Part shown: positions 1 to 9,658 of the stretch, piece by piece
Layout: every line of letters starts with the position of its first letter
Numbering within the stretch: position 1 is the first letter of the stretch
Assembly: GCF_004310665.1 (NCBI RefSeq)
Contig: NZ_SIXF01000041.1
Coordinates: 1 to 38,916 of the forward strand
DNA length: 38,916 bases
Origin: Pedobacter kyonggii
GTDB lineage: Bacteria; Bacteroidota; Bacteroidia; Sphingobacteriales; Sphingobacteriaceae
Direction: 5' to 3'
Program-made: the position numbers and the translations under genes
The notes under the pieces: generated by a model
Database searches by the model: none
The model's input: only the letters and a program-made list of their open reading frames with translations
Told to the model about the DNA's origin: nothing

Positions 1-199
1 GGAAAGCCCATTGACTGAATGTGTTTTGCATTTGAGAACAGCTTAACACAAAGCCCATAACAAAATCCATCGGAGAAATCTTCTTTGCACTGCGCTGAAG
101 AAAACCACTGCTCCGAGCTATAGTATCAATGGTTGATCCATTAAAAAAAATATCAAATCTTTTTTTTATTTTAGAGTTGAAAAAGCGGCTTGTAGACAT
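1..199 (-). CDS. IS4-type transposase, N-terminal fragment (runs off left edge)
   Basis: An open frame starts at the ATG complementary to 197-199 and stays open for 66 codons to the window edge. The peptide begins MSTSRFFNSKIKKRF and continues with IDTIARSSGFLQRSAKKISP and a hydrophobic segment DFVMGFVLSCSQ. This pattern (I..IA...GF..R..KK..P.DF) is what I associate with the N-terminus of IS4-type DDE transposases in Bacteroidota; the catalytic core lies outside the window. The ATG sits in the loop of an imperfect hairpin (179-234). Family level is inferred by eye. A different DDE transposase family is possible, but a transposase is the best reading. Confidence 0.6.
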   Translation of the reverse strand, partial: MSTSRFFNSKIKKRFDIFFNGSTIDTIARSSGFLQRSAKKISPMDFVMGFVLSCSQMQNTFSQWAF

Positions 200-234
200 T
201 GTCAAATGTGTTTAGAACTACAAGTTGCTTTTTC
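179..234 (-). repeat. Imperfect hairpin over the transposase start codon
   Basis: Positions 179-195 pair with 218-234, 17 positions with two mismatches, leaving a 22-nt loop. In the minus-strand message the loop would contain the transposase ATG (197-199). Hairpins of this kind in other insertion sequences limit translation from read-through transcripts. That role is inferred here. The outer end of the IS could not be placed. Confidence 0.45.
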
Positions 235-309
235 CTTTTTAAATAATAATCACAGACTTTTCAACCTTTGTCAATATCATTAACTTGACGCTAATGCGAT
301 TTTTCGGGA

Positions 310-389
310 AAGCAATCTTACAACTATGGGTTATAGCGACCGCATTAAGATTGCTTCGTCGGCTGAAAAAGCCTTCTCGCAATGGCGAC
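310..389. repeat. REP-like dispersed palindromic repeat
   Basis: An 11-bp perfect inverted repeat (310-320 with 346-356) leads into a second unit at 348-388. That unit has a small hairpin, ggct-gaaaa-agcc. The second unit recurs in inverted orientation, diverged, at 21971-22013. Both copies are intergenic, between a transposase and cdd here and downstream of the helicase there. This marks a mobile or amplified short repeat family. Confidence 0.55.
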
Positions 390-411
390 CTGTCGAGAGA
401 TGCCTCCCCGC

Positions 412-900
412 CTATCGCTCCAACCGATCCTCTACAAAAGCAAAAGGCAGTAAACTCTTTACACTGGGCACTTTTAATACTTCTCCATTCAAACAGTAAA
501 AAACCACCTCAATCGGCGTATTTTGCTTGCGTTCAAACTCTGCCATCACCTGCAAACAACCTCCGCAAGAGGTAACGGGTTTTAAAATCTCAAAATTATC
601 AGTTTGGGCAGTAATGGCCATGCTTTCAATAACTGCGTTTGGATAGGTAGCGCCAATGGTAAAAAGGGCAACACGCTCTGCACAAAGTCCTGATGGATAG
701 GCCAAATTTTCCTGGTTACTTCCTAATATCGTTTCTCCAGAGGCCAAACGGATTGCTGTACCAACCCTAAATTTAGAATAAGGAGAATATGAAGTATTTA
801 AAGCCTTTGCTGCAAGTTCGCAAAGCGTTCTATCTGCCAATGTTAATTCTGTAATACTTTCGTATTGTTCAAAAGTTATATTTAGATTTATTGAATTCAT
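412..900 (-). CDS. cdd: Cytidine deaminase
   Basis: The product is a 162-residue zinc-dependent deaminase that converts cytidine or deoxycytidine to the uridine nucleoside in pyrimidine salvage; it is cytosolic. The substrate-side segment YSPYSKFRVGTA (38-49) is followed by the active-site triad CAE (C73, A74, E75, with E75 the proton shuttle). The second zinc pair is SCGGC (C112 and C115). The usual PCxxC has serine in place of proline here, which is tolerated in some Bacteroidota members. Length fits the homotetrameric or dimeric short-chain class. The ATG at 898-900 is the only sensible start. It is divergent from tamB across about 110 bp. The 3' end abuts the REP-like repeat, with no obvious terminator. 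Confidence 0.9.
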   Translation of the reverse strand: MNSINLNITFEQYESITELTLADRTLCELAAKALNTSYSPYSKFRVGTAIRLASGETILGSNQENLAYPSGLCAERVALFTIGATYPNAVIESMAITAQTDNFEILKPVTSCGGCLQVMAEFERKQNTPIEVVFYCLNGEVLKVPSVKSLLPFAFVEDRLER

Positions 901-1009
901 TTGTAACTAATTAAGAAACCGCCAATATTAAATTTTTATAGCGGGCGAACAATTTAAGTTATTTTTTGTATTATTTAGTAAAACATGCCTTAAAATTAAT
1001 TTTAATGGC

Positions 1010-4000
1010 ATGCTTTTGGCATTTATCAAACACCAAACACACTTAGCTTTGAATAAATACGTACGTAAAAGTCTAAAAATTTTATTGTGGGTAATTGCTT
1101 CCATCATCATTCTGGTTGTTGGTTTGGCGCTATCTTTAAATATTCCGGCAGTTCAGAATTTTGTTAAAAACAAAGCCATAAACTACCTTAAAAACAAAAC
1201 CAAAACAGAGGTAAGTTTAGAAAGCATTAAAATTGCACTGCCAAAAGACGTGGTTTTGAACAAATTTTACATCGAAGACCGTAAAGGCGATACCTTATTA
1301 TATGCTGAAAAACTTGCGGTTGATATCAGCTTATTCAAACTGTTAAAAAACACCGTCGAGATCAATAATATTGAACTAAAAAATGTACGCGCCAATGTGA
1401 AGCGCATCACTCCCGATACAACATTTAATTTTTCATTCCTGGTTGATGCCTTTGCAAACGATCAGAAAAAACCAGAAGAAAAAGTAAAAAAAGATACCAC
1501 CTCTACCCTTAAATTTTCTGTCGATAAAGTTTCATTTGAAGATATAGGCATCAACTATCGCGATGATGTTGCGGGTAATGATGTAAAATTATATTTGGGT
1601 GCGTTTAAAACCAAAATCAAAGATTTCGATTTGGCCAATCAGCACTATGTAATTAAAGAATTAAGTTTAGTGAATACTTCTTTACGTTATCTGCAGCAAA
1701 AACCGCTAGTGCACCTGGTGCAGCACATTACAAACAGTGTTGATAGCAGCGAGAAAGAACAGGGCAAACTGCCATTAATAGAAGTGCAGAACTTCATTTT
1801 TAGTAAGGTAAAGGTAAATTACGACGATCAGCTATCCACCACCAAAGCCGTTGCTGATGTAAACGATCTGGGCCTGGTAAACCTGAAAGTAGATTTAACC
1901 AACAGTAAATATTCGGTTGATGATGCACATTTAAACAAATCGAATATTCTTTTTGCTTTTAAACCTGTACCGAGTAACGATTTAAAGAAAGTTAAGGATA
2001 CTGTGGTTCCTGAAAAATCACCTTTGGGTTTAATTATTAAAAACATCAGTTTGGCCGATAACAATGTACAGTTTGATAATCTTGGGGCAAAACCTGTCAC
2101 TAAAGGCATGGACTTTAATCACCTTAAAATTAACCAGCTCAACTTAGGCGCCAGTGATGTAAGTTATAGCGCCGCCGGCATAAAAGCCAATGTTAAAAAT
2201 GGATCGTTAAAGGAAAAAAGTGGTTTTGTACTGGATCAGCTGAGAGGCGATGCGGTGTATAACGACAAACAGATCAAACTGAGCAATTTTATTTTAAAAA
2301 CGCCAAATACTTCAATCGAAAATGCTACAGAGCTAAATTTTACTTCAATGGAGGATTTAACCAAACATCCGGAGCGTGTTAAATTAAATTTGGCTTTTAA
2401 AAATACAACCATCGGCTTAAAAGATGCTGGCTTCTTCAGCGATGCCGTTCCAGCCAATTACCGCAACGAAAAAATAAAACTGAATGCCGATGTTAATGGC
2501 TATCTGAATAACCTGAATATCCCAAAACTGCAGATCAGTGGGTTAAAAAATACGCAGATAGATATCAGTGGAAAAGCGAAAGGTCTACCTGATATCAAAA
2601 AAACCTATCTCGATTTAAATATCAAAAAGTTTCATCTAACCAAAGGAGATATTTTGGTGGTAGTACCCAAAAAATCTCTTCCACCAACGATCGAATTGCC
2701 AAATGTAGTTGATGCGAAAGGCACATTTAAGGGTTCAATGACCGATTTCAATACTAACCTGAACATCAACACCGATATGGGTGGTGCGATTTTGGTAGCA
2801 GGTATGAAAGGACCAAAAGGTAAGGAAAGTTATAAGGCCGACATTAACTTAAACAACTTTAATGTGGGCAGGTTATTAAAAATGCAACCTAAACTGGGTA
2901 GGATTTCTGTTAAGGCAAATGTGGCAGGCACAGGACTCGATCCTAAAAAAATTAATGCAAAGTTTAACGCCAAAGTGATTAGCGCTTATTACAACAAATA
3001 CACTTACCGCAATTTAAATCTTGCCGGGAATTACAGCAATCAGCATATCAGCATCAAGAGTAACATGCCCGATAGCAATGCCAACTTTAATTTAGATGCT
3101 AAAGTGAATCTGGCAGGAAAATATCCTGCTGTAAAAGCCGATTTAAACTTAAAGCAGGTAAACCTGCAGGCATTAAACTTTAGTCCGACGGTATTAAGTG
3201 CAGCCGGTATAGTTAAAGTTGACCTCGCTACAGCCGATGCTGATTATTTAAATGGATCGGTTGATATTACGGGCTTACAATTGGTAAAAGACAAACAAAA
3301 AATCAATGTAGATACGATTTCCATCCGGGCTAAATCAACTGCGACAGAAAACGAGCTGACCTTAAAATCTGAAATACTATCGGCAAAAATTGATGGCAAG
3401 TACCAGCTCACCAAAGTTGGCGATGCCATTATCAACGAAATTAATAAATACTACGCCTTTGGTACCGTTGCTAAAGTTCCTGACCAAAGGTTAAGGTTTT
3501 TTGTACAGGTTTACGATTCGAAATTGTTAAAGGAGTTTGTACCCGAGTTAACCGTATTCAAGCAATCGCAGTTTTATGGATTGATCGATACGCAAAAAGA
3601 CAGTCTTCAGATTAAAGGTAATTTCCCACAGGTAGTGTATGGCGATTTTAAGGTAGATACCACCGTATTAAACATCAATAACGATAACAGTAAACTGGCT
3701 TATAGTTTAACGGTTAAAAGTCTCCAAAGCCCAGCTATTGCACTCTTTAATACAGAAGTAAGTGGCGATGCTTCGGATAATAATTTAGGTGTTAACATCT
3801 TCCTGCGCGATAGGCAGCTCAAGAATAAATATGTAATTGGTGGTACTTTCCAATCGATTAATAAGGATTTCAAATTCACTTTAGATCCGCAAAAACTATT
3901 GCTCGATTATCAAAAGTGGGTGGTTTCGCAAGATAATTACATCCAGTTTGGTGCATCAGGCATATTGGTTAACCAGTTCCAGATCAGTAACAGCGGTCAA

Positions 4001-6040
4001 TCGCTTTCCATCAATAGTAATCCTACCGAACCAAATGCGCCATTGGCAGTAGAATTTAAAGATTTCCAGTTAGAAACCTTAACCAAATTTGCAGAAACCG
4101 ATACCACTTTGGTTGGTGGCCGTTTAAATGGAACGGCGAATGTTAAAGATTTGGCCAGCACACCAAAATTTGAGGCAAATTTAACCATCGATCAGTTGCG
4201 TTATCAAAAAGATCAACTGGGCACCTTACGCTTAGCCGTAAACAACAATACCGAAAATGCTTTTGAGGTAAATGTTGCTTTAACTGGGGTGCACGAGTTA
4301 AGGGTTAACGGCTTCTATTATACTGCACCAGAAAGCGCTTTAGATCTTACGGTAAACATCGATAAGATTGAAATGAAAAACATCGAGAGTTTATCAGCAG
4401 GTCAGCTTAAACGTGGTACTGGCACCTTAACAGGCGCTTTAACAGTTAAAGGTGCACTAACTGCTCCGAAAATACTGGGCGATTTAACTTTCAATAATGC
4501 AGGCTTTAATGTGGCTTATGTAAATTCATATTTCCGTATGCCGAATGAGAAAATATCGTTTACAGATGAAGGCATCAGCTTTAACAATTTTACACTCCTT
4601 GATTCCTTAAATCAGAAGGCAACCGTAAATGGAAAAGTTTATACCACCGATTTTAAAAATTACCGTTTCGGTTTAGATATCCGAACAAACAATTTCAGGG
4701 CAATCAATTCTACCGCAGCTGATAATGATATGATTTACGGGACGGTATTTTTAACCAGCAATATTAAAGTACGCGGAGATTTAAACCAGCCTGATGTAAA
4801 CATGAACATTAATGTGAATAAAGGCACAAAATTTTTCTTCGCGTTGCCGTCAAGTGATCCGGCGATTATTGATCAGGAAGGTATAGTGCAGTTTATTGAT
4901 GCCGATGCGCCACCTTTTAATGGACAGAAAGCTTTAAAGGTTGATAGTATCAGTAAATCACCAATTAAAGGTTTAAATCTCGTAGCGGCTGTAAAAGTAA
5001 ATCCAGAGGCAGAACTGAATGTTGTTGTAGATCCATCTACCGGTGATAATTTAAGAGTTAGGGGCGACGCAGACTTAAATGTAACGATGGACCCAAGCGG
5101 TAAAATCAGCATGACTGGCCGCTATGAAATAGTTGATGGTTCATACAATTTAACGCTGGCTGTTGTAAAAAAAGAATTTAAACTGGTTAAAGGCAGTACC
5201 ATCGTCTGGACAGGTGAACCTACCTCTGCTACTGCAAATATTACGGCATTATACGAAGTTAACGCAGCTCCTATCGATCTGTTAAACCAGCCAGATCTTT
5301 ACGAGGCGAGAACAAAATTGCCTTTCCAGGTTTATTTGATGATAAAAGGGGAATTATTAAAGCCAACCATTTCATTTAAGCTCGATCTGCCAGAAAATGA
5401 GCGTGGCGCATTAAATGGCCAGGTTTATACCAAATTAATTAATGTAAACCGTGATGAAAGTGAGTTGAACAAGCAGGTTCTTTCTTTACTTGCCCTAAAC
5501 CGGTTCATTGCCAATAATCCTTTCCAAAGTTTGGCCGGCGGTGGAGGTGGTGTTTCTACCCTTGCCCGTTCGAGTGTAAGCAAACTGTTAACCGAGCAAT
5601 TGAATAATTTAACTTCCGATTTAATTCAGGGCGTTGACCTTAACTTCGGCGTAAATTCATCTGAAGATTATTCAACAGGTTCTATGCAGCAAAAAACGGA
5701 TCTGGAGGTTGGCTTATCAAAAAAACTGCTAAACGATAGATTAACCGTTAGTGTAGGGAGCTCTTTTGCTTTAGAAGGACCACAGGCACCGGGAGAAAAA
5801 TCGACCAATATTGCCGGAAACGTAAATGTAGAATATGCCCTCTCTGCTGATGGACGGTACCGTTTAAGGGCTTACCGCCGAAACCAGAACGATATGATTA
5901 TACAAGGTCAAATTGTCGAAACTGGCTTGGGCTTTACCCTGGTAGTAGATTACAATAAATTCAGAGAGATTTTTCAAAAGAAAAGAATAAGAAGAATAAG
6001 AAACATTGAACAGAAAGCACAAGATGAGAAAACTAACTAG
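1010..6040 (+). CDS. tamB: TamB-family translocation/assembly module protein (DUF490)
   Basis: The product is a 1676-residue envelope protein of the TamB/AsmA-like superfamily. These are bridge-like proteins anchored in the inner membrane that reach the outer membrane and are implicated in outer-membrane protein assembly or lipid transport. A single N-terminal membrane anchor lies at about residues 22-46 (KILLWVIASIIILVVG and following). Next is an AsmA-like segment (VEINNIELKNV), then more than 1,000 residues of alternating beta-rich repeats. The C-terminal TamB domain (roughly 1180-1650) contains a glycine run and ends in a basic tail. It overlaps the downstream tamL gene, as expected for a tamB-tamA type operon. 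The true start may be a TTG at 1049 (Leu14, giving MNKYVRKSLKI), since the first 13 residues look non-conserved. Function is known from the family; the exact substrate is unknown. Confidence 0.85.
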   Translation: MLLAFIKHQTHLALNKYVRKSLKILLWVIASIIILVVGLALSLNIPAVQNFVKNKAINYLKNKTKTEVSLESIKIALPKDVVLNKFYIEDRKGDTLLYAEKLAVDISLFKLLKNTVEINNIELKNVRANVKRITPDTTFNFSFLVDAFANDQKKPEEKVKKDTTSTLKFSVDKVSFEDIGINYRDDVAGNDVKLYLGAFKTKIKDFDLANQHYVIKELSLVNTSLRYLQQKPLVHLVQHITNSVDSSEKEQGKLPLIEVQNFIFSKVKVNYDDQLSTTKAVADVNDLGLVNLKVDLTNSKYSVDDAHLNKSNILFAFKPVPSNDLKKVKDTVVPEKSPLGLIIKNISLADNNVQFDNLGAKPVTKGMDFNHLKINQLNLGASDVSYSAAGIKANVKNGSLKEKSGFVLDQLRGDAVYNDKQIKLSNFILKTPNTSIENATELNFTSMEDLTKHPERVKLNLAFKNTTIGLKDAGFFSDAVPANYRNEKIKLNADVNGYLNNLNIPKLQISGLKNTQIDISGKAKGLPDIKKTYLDLNIKKFHLTKGDILVVVPKKSLPPTIELPNVVDAKGTFKGSMTDFNTNLNINTDMGGAILVAGMKGPKGKESYKADINLNNFNVGRLLKMQPKLGRISVKANVAGTGLDPKKINAKFNAKVISAYYNKYTYRNLNLAGNYSNQHISIKSNMPDSNANFNLDAKVNLAGKYPAVKADLNLKQVNLQALNFSPTVLSAAGIVKVDLATADADYLNGSVDITGLQLVKDKQKINVDTISIRAKSTATENELTLKSEILSAKIDGKYQLTKVGDAIINEINKYYAFGTVAKVPDQRLRFFVQVYDSKLLKEFVPELTVFKQSQFYGLIDTQKDSLQIKGNFPQVVYGDFKVDTTVLNINNDNSKLAYSLTVKSLQSPAIALFNTEVSGDASDNNLGVNIFLRDRQLKNKYVIGGTFQSINKDFKFTLDPQKLLLDYQKWVVSQDNYIQFGASGILVNQFQISNSGQSLSINSNPTEPNAPLAVEFKDFQLETLTKFAETDTTLVGGRLNGTANVKDLASTPKFEANLTIDQLRYQKDQLGTLRLAVNNNTENAFEVNVALTGVHELRVNGFYYTAPESALDLTVNIDKIEMKNIESLSAGQLKRGTGTLTGALTVKGALTAPKILGDLTFNNAGFNVAYVNSYFRMPNEKISFTDEGISFNNFTLLDSLNQKATVNGKVYTTDFKNYRFGLDIRTNNFRAINSTAADNDMIYGTVFLTSNIKVRGDLNQPDVNMNINVNKGTKFFFALPSSDPAIIDQEGIVQFIDADAPPFNGQKALKVDSISKSPIKGLNLVAAVKVNPEAELNVVVDPSTGDNLRVRGDADLNVTMDPSGKISMTGRYEIVDGSYNLTLAVVKKEFKLVKGSTIVWTGEPTSATANITALYEVNAAPIDLLNQPDLYEARTKLPFQVYLMIKGELLKPTISFKLDLPENERGALNGQVYTKLINVNRDESELNKQVLSLLALNRFIANNPFQSLAGGGGGVSTLARSSVSKLLTEQLNNLTSDLIQGVDLNFGVNSSEDYSTGSMQQKTDLEVGLSKKLLNDRLTVSVGSSFALEGPQAPGEKSTNIAGNVNVEYALSADGRYRLRAYRRNQNDMIIQGQIVETGLGFTLVVDYNKFREIFQKKRIRRIRNIEQKAQDEKTN

Positions 6041-8339
6041 ACCTCTTTTATTTTTATTGGCCTGTTTAGTTTGGGCGGCTTGCAGCAGTACCAAATCGTT
6101 AAAACAAGGACAGATTTTGTATACCGGTGCTGAAGTAAAAATCAATCCAGACTCATCAGGAAAAATTGACAATGAAAAACAGGTTAAAACCGATCTTGAA
6201 GCTAAAACCAGGCCCCGCCCCAATAAATCTATTTTGGGCATAAAGTTTAAACTGGGTATTTACAATCTTGCCGGCGAACCTAAAAAACCAAAAGGTTTTA
6301 GAAACTGGCTTCGCAGACAGGGAGAAGCACCTGTGTTATTGAACGATGTAAAGTTGAAATACAACAATGATGTATTATCCAGCTACCTCATTAGCGAAGG
6401 GTATTTACAGGCAAATGTTACCGGCGATACCGTTGTAAAAGGGAAAAAAGGTAAGGCCATTTATACTGCAATTACCGGGCAGCGGTATAAAATCAACAAG
6501 ATTAATTTTCCTCCTGATACCGGCGTCCTAACAAAAATTATTAATGCCAACAAAGATAAAACCTTGTTAAAAGTTGGCGATTATTATGACATCGATACCT
6601 ACAAAAATGAACGGATCAGGATTGATAACGACTTAAAAGAAAATGGTTATTTCTATTTCAGTCCCGATTATTTAATTATGCAGGTGGATAGTACCATAGG
6701 TAAAAATCTCGTTAATGTTTCGGTTAAAGTAAAAGACATTGCTCCTGATGCTGGATTAAAGCGGTATACCATTAAAAACATCAACATATACCCTAATTAC
6801 TCCTTAAGGAGAGATAGCACATTAAGAAAGTTAAAACCACTACAGTATAACGATTTCAATATATACGATGACCGGAATACGTTTAAACCAAAACTTTTCG
6901 ATCGTTTGGTGTTCTTTCATAAAGACGAACCTTATAACCGTAAAGATCATAACCAATCGTTAAACCGAATGGTAAATGTGGGTGCTTTCCAGGATGTAAG
7001 GGCCGAATTTTTACCAGTTGATAGTTTCAAAAACAATCAGCTCGACCTGAATATTTATTTAACACCATTAAAGAAAAACTCACTTACCTTTTCGGTTGTT
7101 GGAACGAGTAAATCGAACAATTTCGTTGGTTCGGAAGTGAAAGTAACACAAACCACCAGAAACTTGTTTAGAAATGCAGAACAATTAGATTTGAGTGTTA
7201 GCGGTGGTTTTGAAACCCAAACTAAAGGAACCTCGCTAGGCAAAAACTCATTATCATTAACTGCCGAAGGAAAACTAACCTTCCCTAGATTTATTGTTCC
7301 ATTTTATAAACCGAACAGCACGAATGCTTTTATCCCGAAAACCATTGCCTCGCTTTCTTACCAGATGCTTAACCGTGGTTCTGAATATACTTTACATGCA
7401 TTTAAGGGGCAATATGGCTACAACTTTAAAGAAAACTTGTACAAAGAGCATAATTTCAATCCAATATCCATTAGTTATGTTTCTACAAGTTTTCCTGATT
7501 CACTCACAGAAAAAAACATATACGAACAGAATCCACTATTAAGAACTACACTAGAAAGTCAATTTATTATTGGCAGTAACTATAATTTCACCTATACCAA
7601 CCAGATGGAAGATAGCCGGAGAAATAACACCTATTTCTTTGGTGGATTAGAAACCGGAGGTAATGTTTGGGGCCTATTTACCCCAAAGGATGAAAATGGC
7701 CAACGATCTATCTTTAACAAACCATTAACGCAGTTTATCAGGGTAGAAGCCGATTTAAGAGACTATTATAAAATTACCAGAAACTTAATCTGGGCAAACA
7801 GGTTAAATTTGGGTTATGGTTATGCTTACGGTAACTCTACCTCAATGCCATTTGTTAAGCAGTTTTTTGCTGGGGGCAGTAACGACATCAGGGCTTTTCC
7901 GGCCAGAACTTTGGGCCCGGGTACTTATAAAGTTCCAGATGATGCTATTTTTGCCGATCAGGGTGGCGATATTAAGTTAATGCTCAACTCAGAACTACGT
8001 TTTAAAATAGTGAGCGTACTCTATGGCGCATTGTTTGTAGACGCCGGAAATATCTGGCTAAGGAAAGAAGATCTTGGAGAACCTGGCAAACCTGAGACGG
8101 CAAGGCTTGGATCTGGATTTAAGCTAAAAAATGCTTTTAACGAGCTGGCCGTGGGTACTGGTGCAGGTTTACGTGTAGATGTCAGCATTTTTGTAGTCCG
8201 TTTAGATGTGGCCTTCCCCGTACGTAAACCATACTTACCAGAAGGGCAAAGATGGGTGTTTGATGATATCGCCTTTGGAAACAAAGACTGGCGTAAACAG
8301 AATTTAATTTTTAACATAGGGATAGGATATCCGTTTTAA
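6024..8339 (+). CDS. tamL: TamL: BamA/TamA-family outer-membrane lipoprotein
   Basis: The product is a BamA/TamA (Omp85, D15 surface antigen) family protein of 771 residues when read from the ATG at 6024. A longer frame begins with TTG at 6006, but the ATG gives a clean lipoprotein signal: hydrophobic LLFLLACL, then a V-W-A-A-C lipobox with Cys20. This lipidated form is the Bacteroidota variant called TamL. POTRA-like regions precede a C-terminal 16-strand type barrel (about 370-771). The barrel shows the conserved FFAGGSNDIRAF segment, corresponding to the Omp85 (V/I)RG(F/Y) motif in modified form, and a C-terminal aromatic (GIGYPF). It overlaps tamB by 17 bp, which implies translational coupling and a joint TamB-TamL complex spanning the periplasm. 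Motif-level identification is strong; the substrate is unknown. Confidence 0.87.
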   Translation: MRKLTRPLLFLLACLVWAACSSTKSLKQGQILYTGAEVKINPDSSGKIDNEKQVKTDLEAKTRPRPNKSILGIKFKLGIYNLAGEPKKPKGFRNWLRRQGEAPVLLNDVKLKYNNDVLSSYLISEGYLQANVTGDTVVKGKKGKAIYTAITGQRYKINKINFPPDTGVLTKIINANKDKTLLKVGDYYDIDTYKNERIRIDNDLKENGYFYFSPDYLIMQVDSTIGKNLVNVSVKVKDIAPDAGLKRYTIKNINIYPNYSLRRDSTLRKLKPLQYNDFNIYDDRNTFKPKLFDRLVFFHKDEPYNRKDHNQSLNRMVNVGAFQDVRAEFLPVDSFKNNQLDLNIYLTPLKKNSLTFSVVGTSKSNNFVGSEVKVTQTTRNLFRNAEQLDLSVSGGFETQTKGTSLGKNSLSLTAEGKLTFPRFIVPFYKPNSTNAFIPKTIASLSYQMLNRGSEYTLHAFKGQYGYNFKENLYKEHNFNPISISYVSTSFPDSLTEKNIYEQNPLLRTTLESQFIIGSNYNFTYTNQMEDSRRNNTYFFGGLETGGNVWGLFTPKDENGQRSIFNKPLTQFIRVEADLRDYYKITRNLIWANRLNLGYGYAYGNSTSMPFVKQFFAGGSNDIRAFPARTLGPGTYKVPDDAIFADQGGDIKLMLNSELRFKIVSVLYGALFVDAGNIWLRKEDLGEPGKPETARLGSGFKLKNAFNELAVGTGAGLRVDVSIFVVRLDVAFPVRKPYLPEGQRWVFDDIAFGNKDWRKQNLIFNIGIGYPF

Positions 8340-8346
8340 TTTTTCT

Positions 8347-9369
8347 ATGAGAGTTATCCATAAGATCAAACATTTCTTTATTGCGCTTTACCATCTTTTT
8401 GTTGCGGCCGGAAAAGGTTTTATGGAAGATAGGGTAACTAAATTAAGTGCCTCACTTGCTTACTACACTATTTTTTCACTAACGCCACTTATTATTATTA
8501 TGCTATCCGCTGCTACCCTATTTTTTGGCGACGAAAGAAACGAAAAAACAAGAGGTCAGTTTTATGAGCAGGTTACCGAAATGGTTGGTAAAGAGGCCGC
8601 TACACAAATCCAGGGTTTTGTAGAACATGCCAATAAATCAGGGCAATCTACCATTGGTTTAATCATTGGGATTGGTACATTGATTATTGGTTCAACTGCT
8701 ATTTTTATTGAGATACAAGATAGCATCAACATGATCTGGAAAGTAAAGGCTGTGCCCAAAAAAGGCTGGATAAAAATGCTTTCTAACAGATTATTGTCTT
8801 TCTCATTAATTGTTTCGATGGGCTTTCTATTGCTTGTTTCACTAGTGGTTAACACTGTAGTAGTAGGTTTGGGTTCTAAATTAGGCCACCTACTTTCGCA
8901 AAGTAAGATAGATGAAGTAATCCCCGTTGCAAACGATACAATGACCATTCTAATTTATATTTTGAACAATGTAATAACGCTTGCAGCGGTTACCGCCGTA
9001 TTTGCTGTTATATTTAAGGTATTGCCAGATGTGATCATCCGATGGAAATCGGCCATAATCGGGGCGCTATTCACTGCTGTTCTCTTCAGTTTAGGTAAAT
9101 ACCTGATCGGAATTTATATCGAAAAAGGTAATCCGGGCTCGGCTTTTGGTGCAGCCAGCTCGATCATCGTTATTTTATTGTGGATTTATTATACGTCAAT
9201 TATACTCTACTTCGGCGCTGAATTTACACAAGCCTATGCCGAAAAGTATGATAATGGAATCTCTCCTAGTAAGTATGCCGTATTTACAAAAATTACCATC
9301 GTAGAGAAAAAGGTAGACGTATTGCCGCCACAACACCCGGAAGATACGGTGAATGTACCTAAAGAATAA
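8347..9369 (+). CDS. YihY/BrkB-family inner-membrane protein
   Basis: This 340-residue polytopic protein belongs to the YihY/virulence factor BrkB family (once misnamed RNase BN). It shows the family signatures KLSASLAYYTIFSLTPL (about 33-49), QDSINMIWKV and a C-terminal YYTSIILYFGAEFTQAYA segment before a soluble tail. About six membrane helices are visible. The biochemical role of this family is unproven, with transport or envelope roles suggested. It starts 7 bp after the tamL stop, so it is probably in the tamB-tamL operon, hinting at an envelope function. A paralogue lies at 37531-38499. Family call is firm; the function is not. Confidence 0.88.
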   Translation: MRVIHKIKHFFIALYHLFVAAGKGFMEDRVTKLSASLAYYTIFSLTPLIIIMLSAATLFFGDERNEKTRGQFYEQVTEMVGKEAATQIQGFVEHANKSGQSTIGLIIGIGTLIIGSTAIFIEIQDSINMIWKVKAVPKKGWIKMLSNRLLSFSLIVSMGFLLLVSLVVNTVVVGLGSKLGHLLSQSKIDEVIPVANDTMTILIYILNNVITLAAVTAVFAVIFKVLPDVIIRWKSAIIGALFTAVLFSLGKYLIGIYIEKGNPGSAFGAASSIIVILLWIYYTSIILYFGAEFTQAYAEKYDNGISPSKYAVFTKITIVEKKVDVLPPQHPEDTVNVPKE

Positions 9370-9376
9370 CACAGTC

Positions 9377-9601
9377 GTCATCCTGAACTTGTTTCAGGAT
9401 CTTTTCAATCAACATCTTTCCAGCAAAATAGACCCTGAAATGAATTAATTCCACCGCCTCGGTTCGTGTCTTCACGAAACGATGATTTAAAGCTGGTTCG
9501 TGAAGACACGAACCACGGCATAACAAGATAGATGCTGAAGCAAGTTCAGCAGGAGGCCACGAACGCGATTGTCATCCCTGAGCGGAGTCGAAGGATCTTT
9601 T
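9377..9601. repeat. Nested intergenic palindromic repeats between yihY and parE
   Basis: This gene-free stretch of about 290 bp is almost wholly repeats. A unit at 9377-9405 forms an 8-bp hairpin (9380-9387 with 9393-9400). It is followed by a 29-bp segment at 9413-9441 that is identical to 25164-25192. Next comes an 18-bp perfect inverted repeat (9461-9478 with 9497-9514, 18-nt loop). A short gctgaa/ttcagc hairpin and a diverged first-family unit at 9571-9601 complete it. The arrangement looks like one repeat inserted into another. No gene is evident. Confidence 0.7.
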
Positions 9602-9621
9602 CAACGCAACGCATTAAACAA

Positions 9622-9655
9622 AAAAGTCAAGTTCTTTTAAAAACTTGACTTTCTT
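9622..9655 (-). terminator. Rho-independent terminator of parE
   Basis: A 10-bp perfect stem (9624-9633 with 9642-9651, 8-nt loop) lies immediately after the parE stop. On the minus strand it is followed by a T run (complement of the A run at 9619-9625). A T-rich stretch on the plus side may let it act in both directions. Confidence 0.75.
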
Positions 9656-9658
9656 TTT

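Noticed and set aside
285-575. Plus-strand open frame of 96 codons
   Set aside because: It runs through the REP-like repeat and antisense to cdd, has no family features, and cdd is clearly the real gene there.
6006-6023. TTG start for tamL six codons upstream
   Set aside because: The ATG at 6024 gives a compact lipoprotein signal peptide; the extra residues NRKHK only lengthen the n-region.
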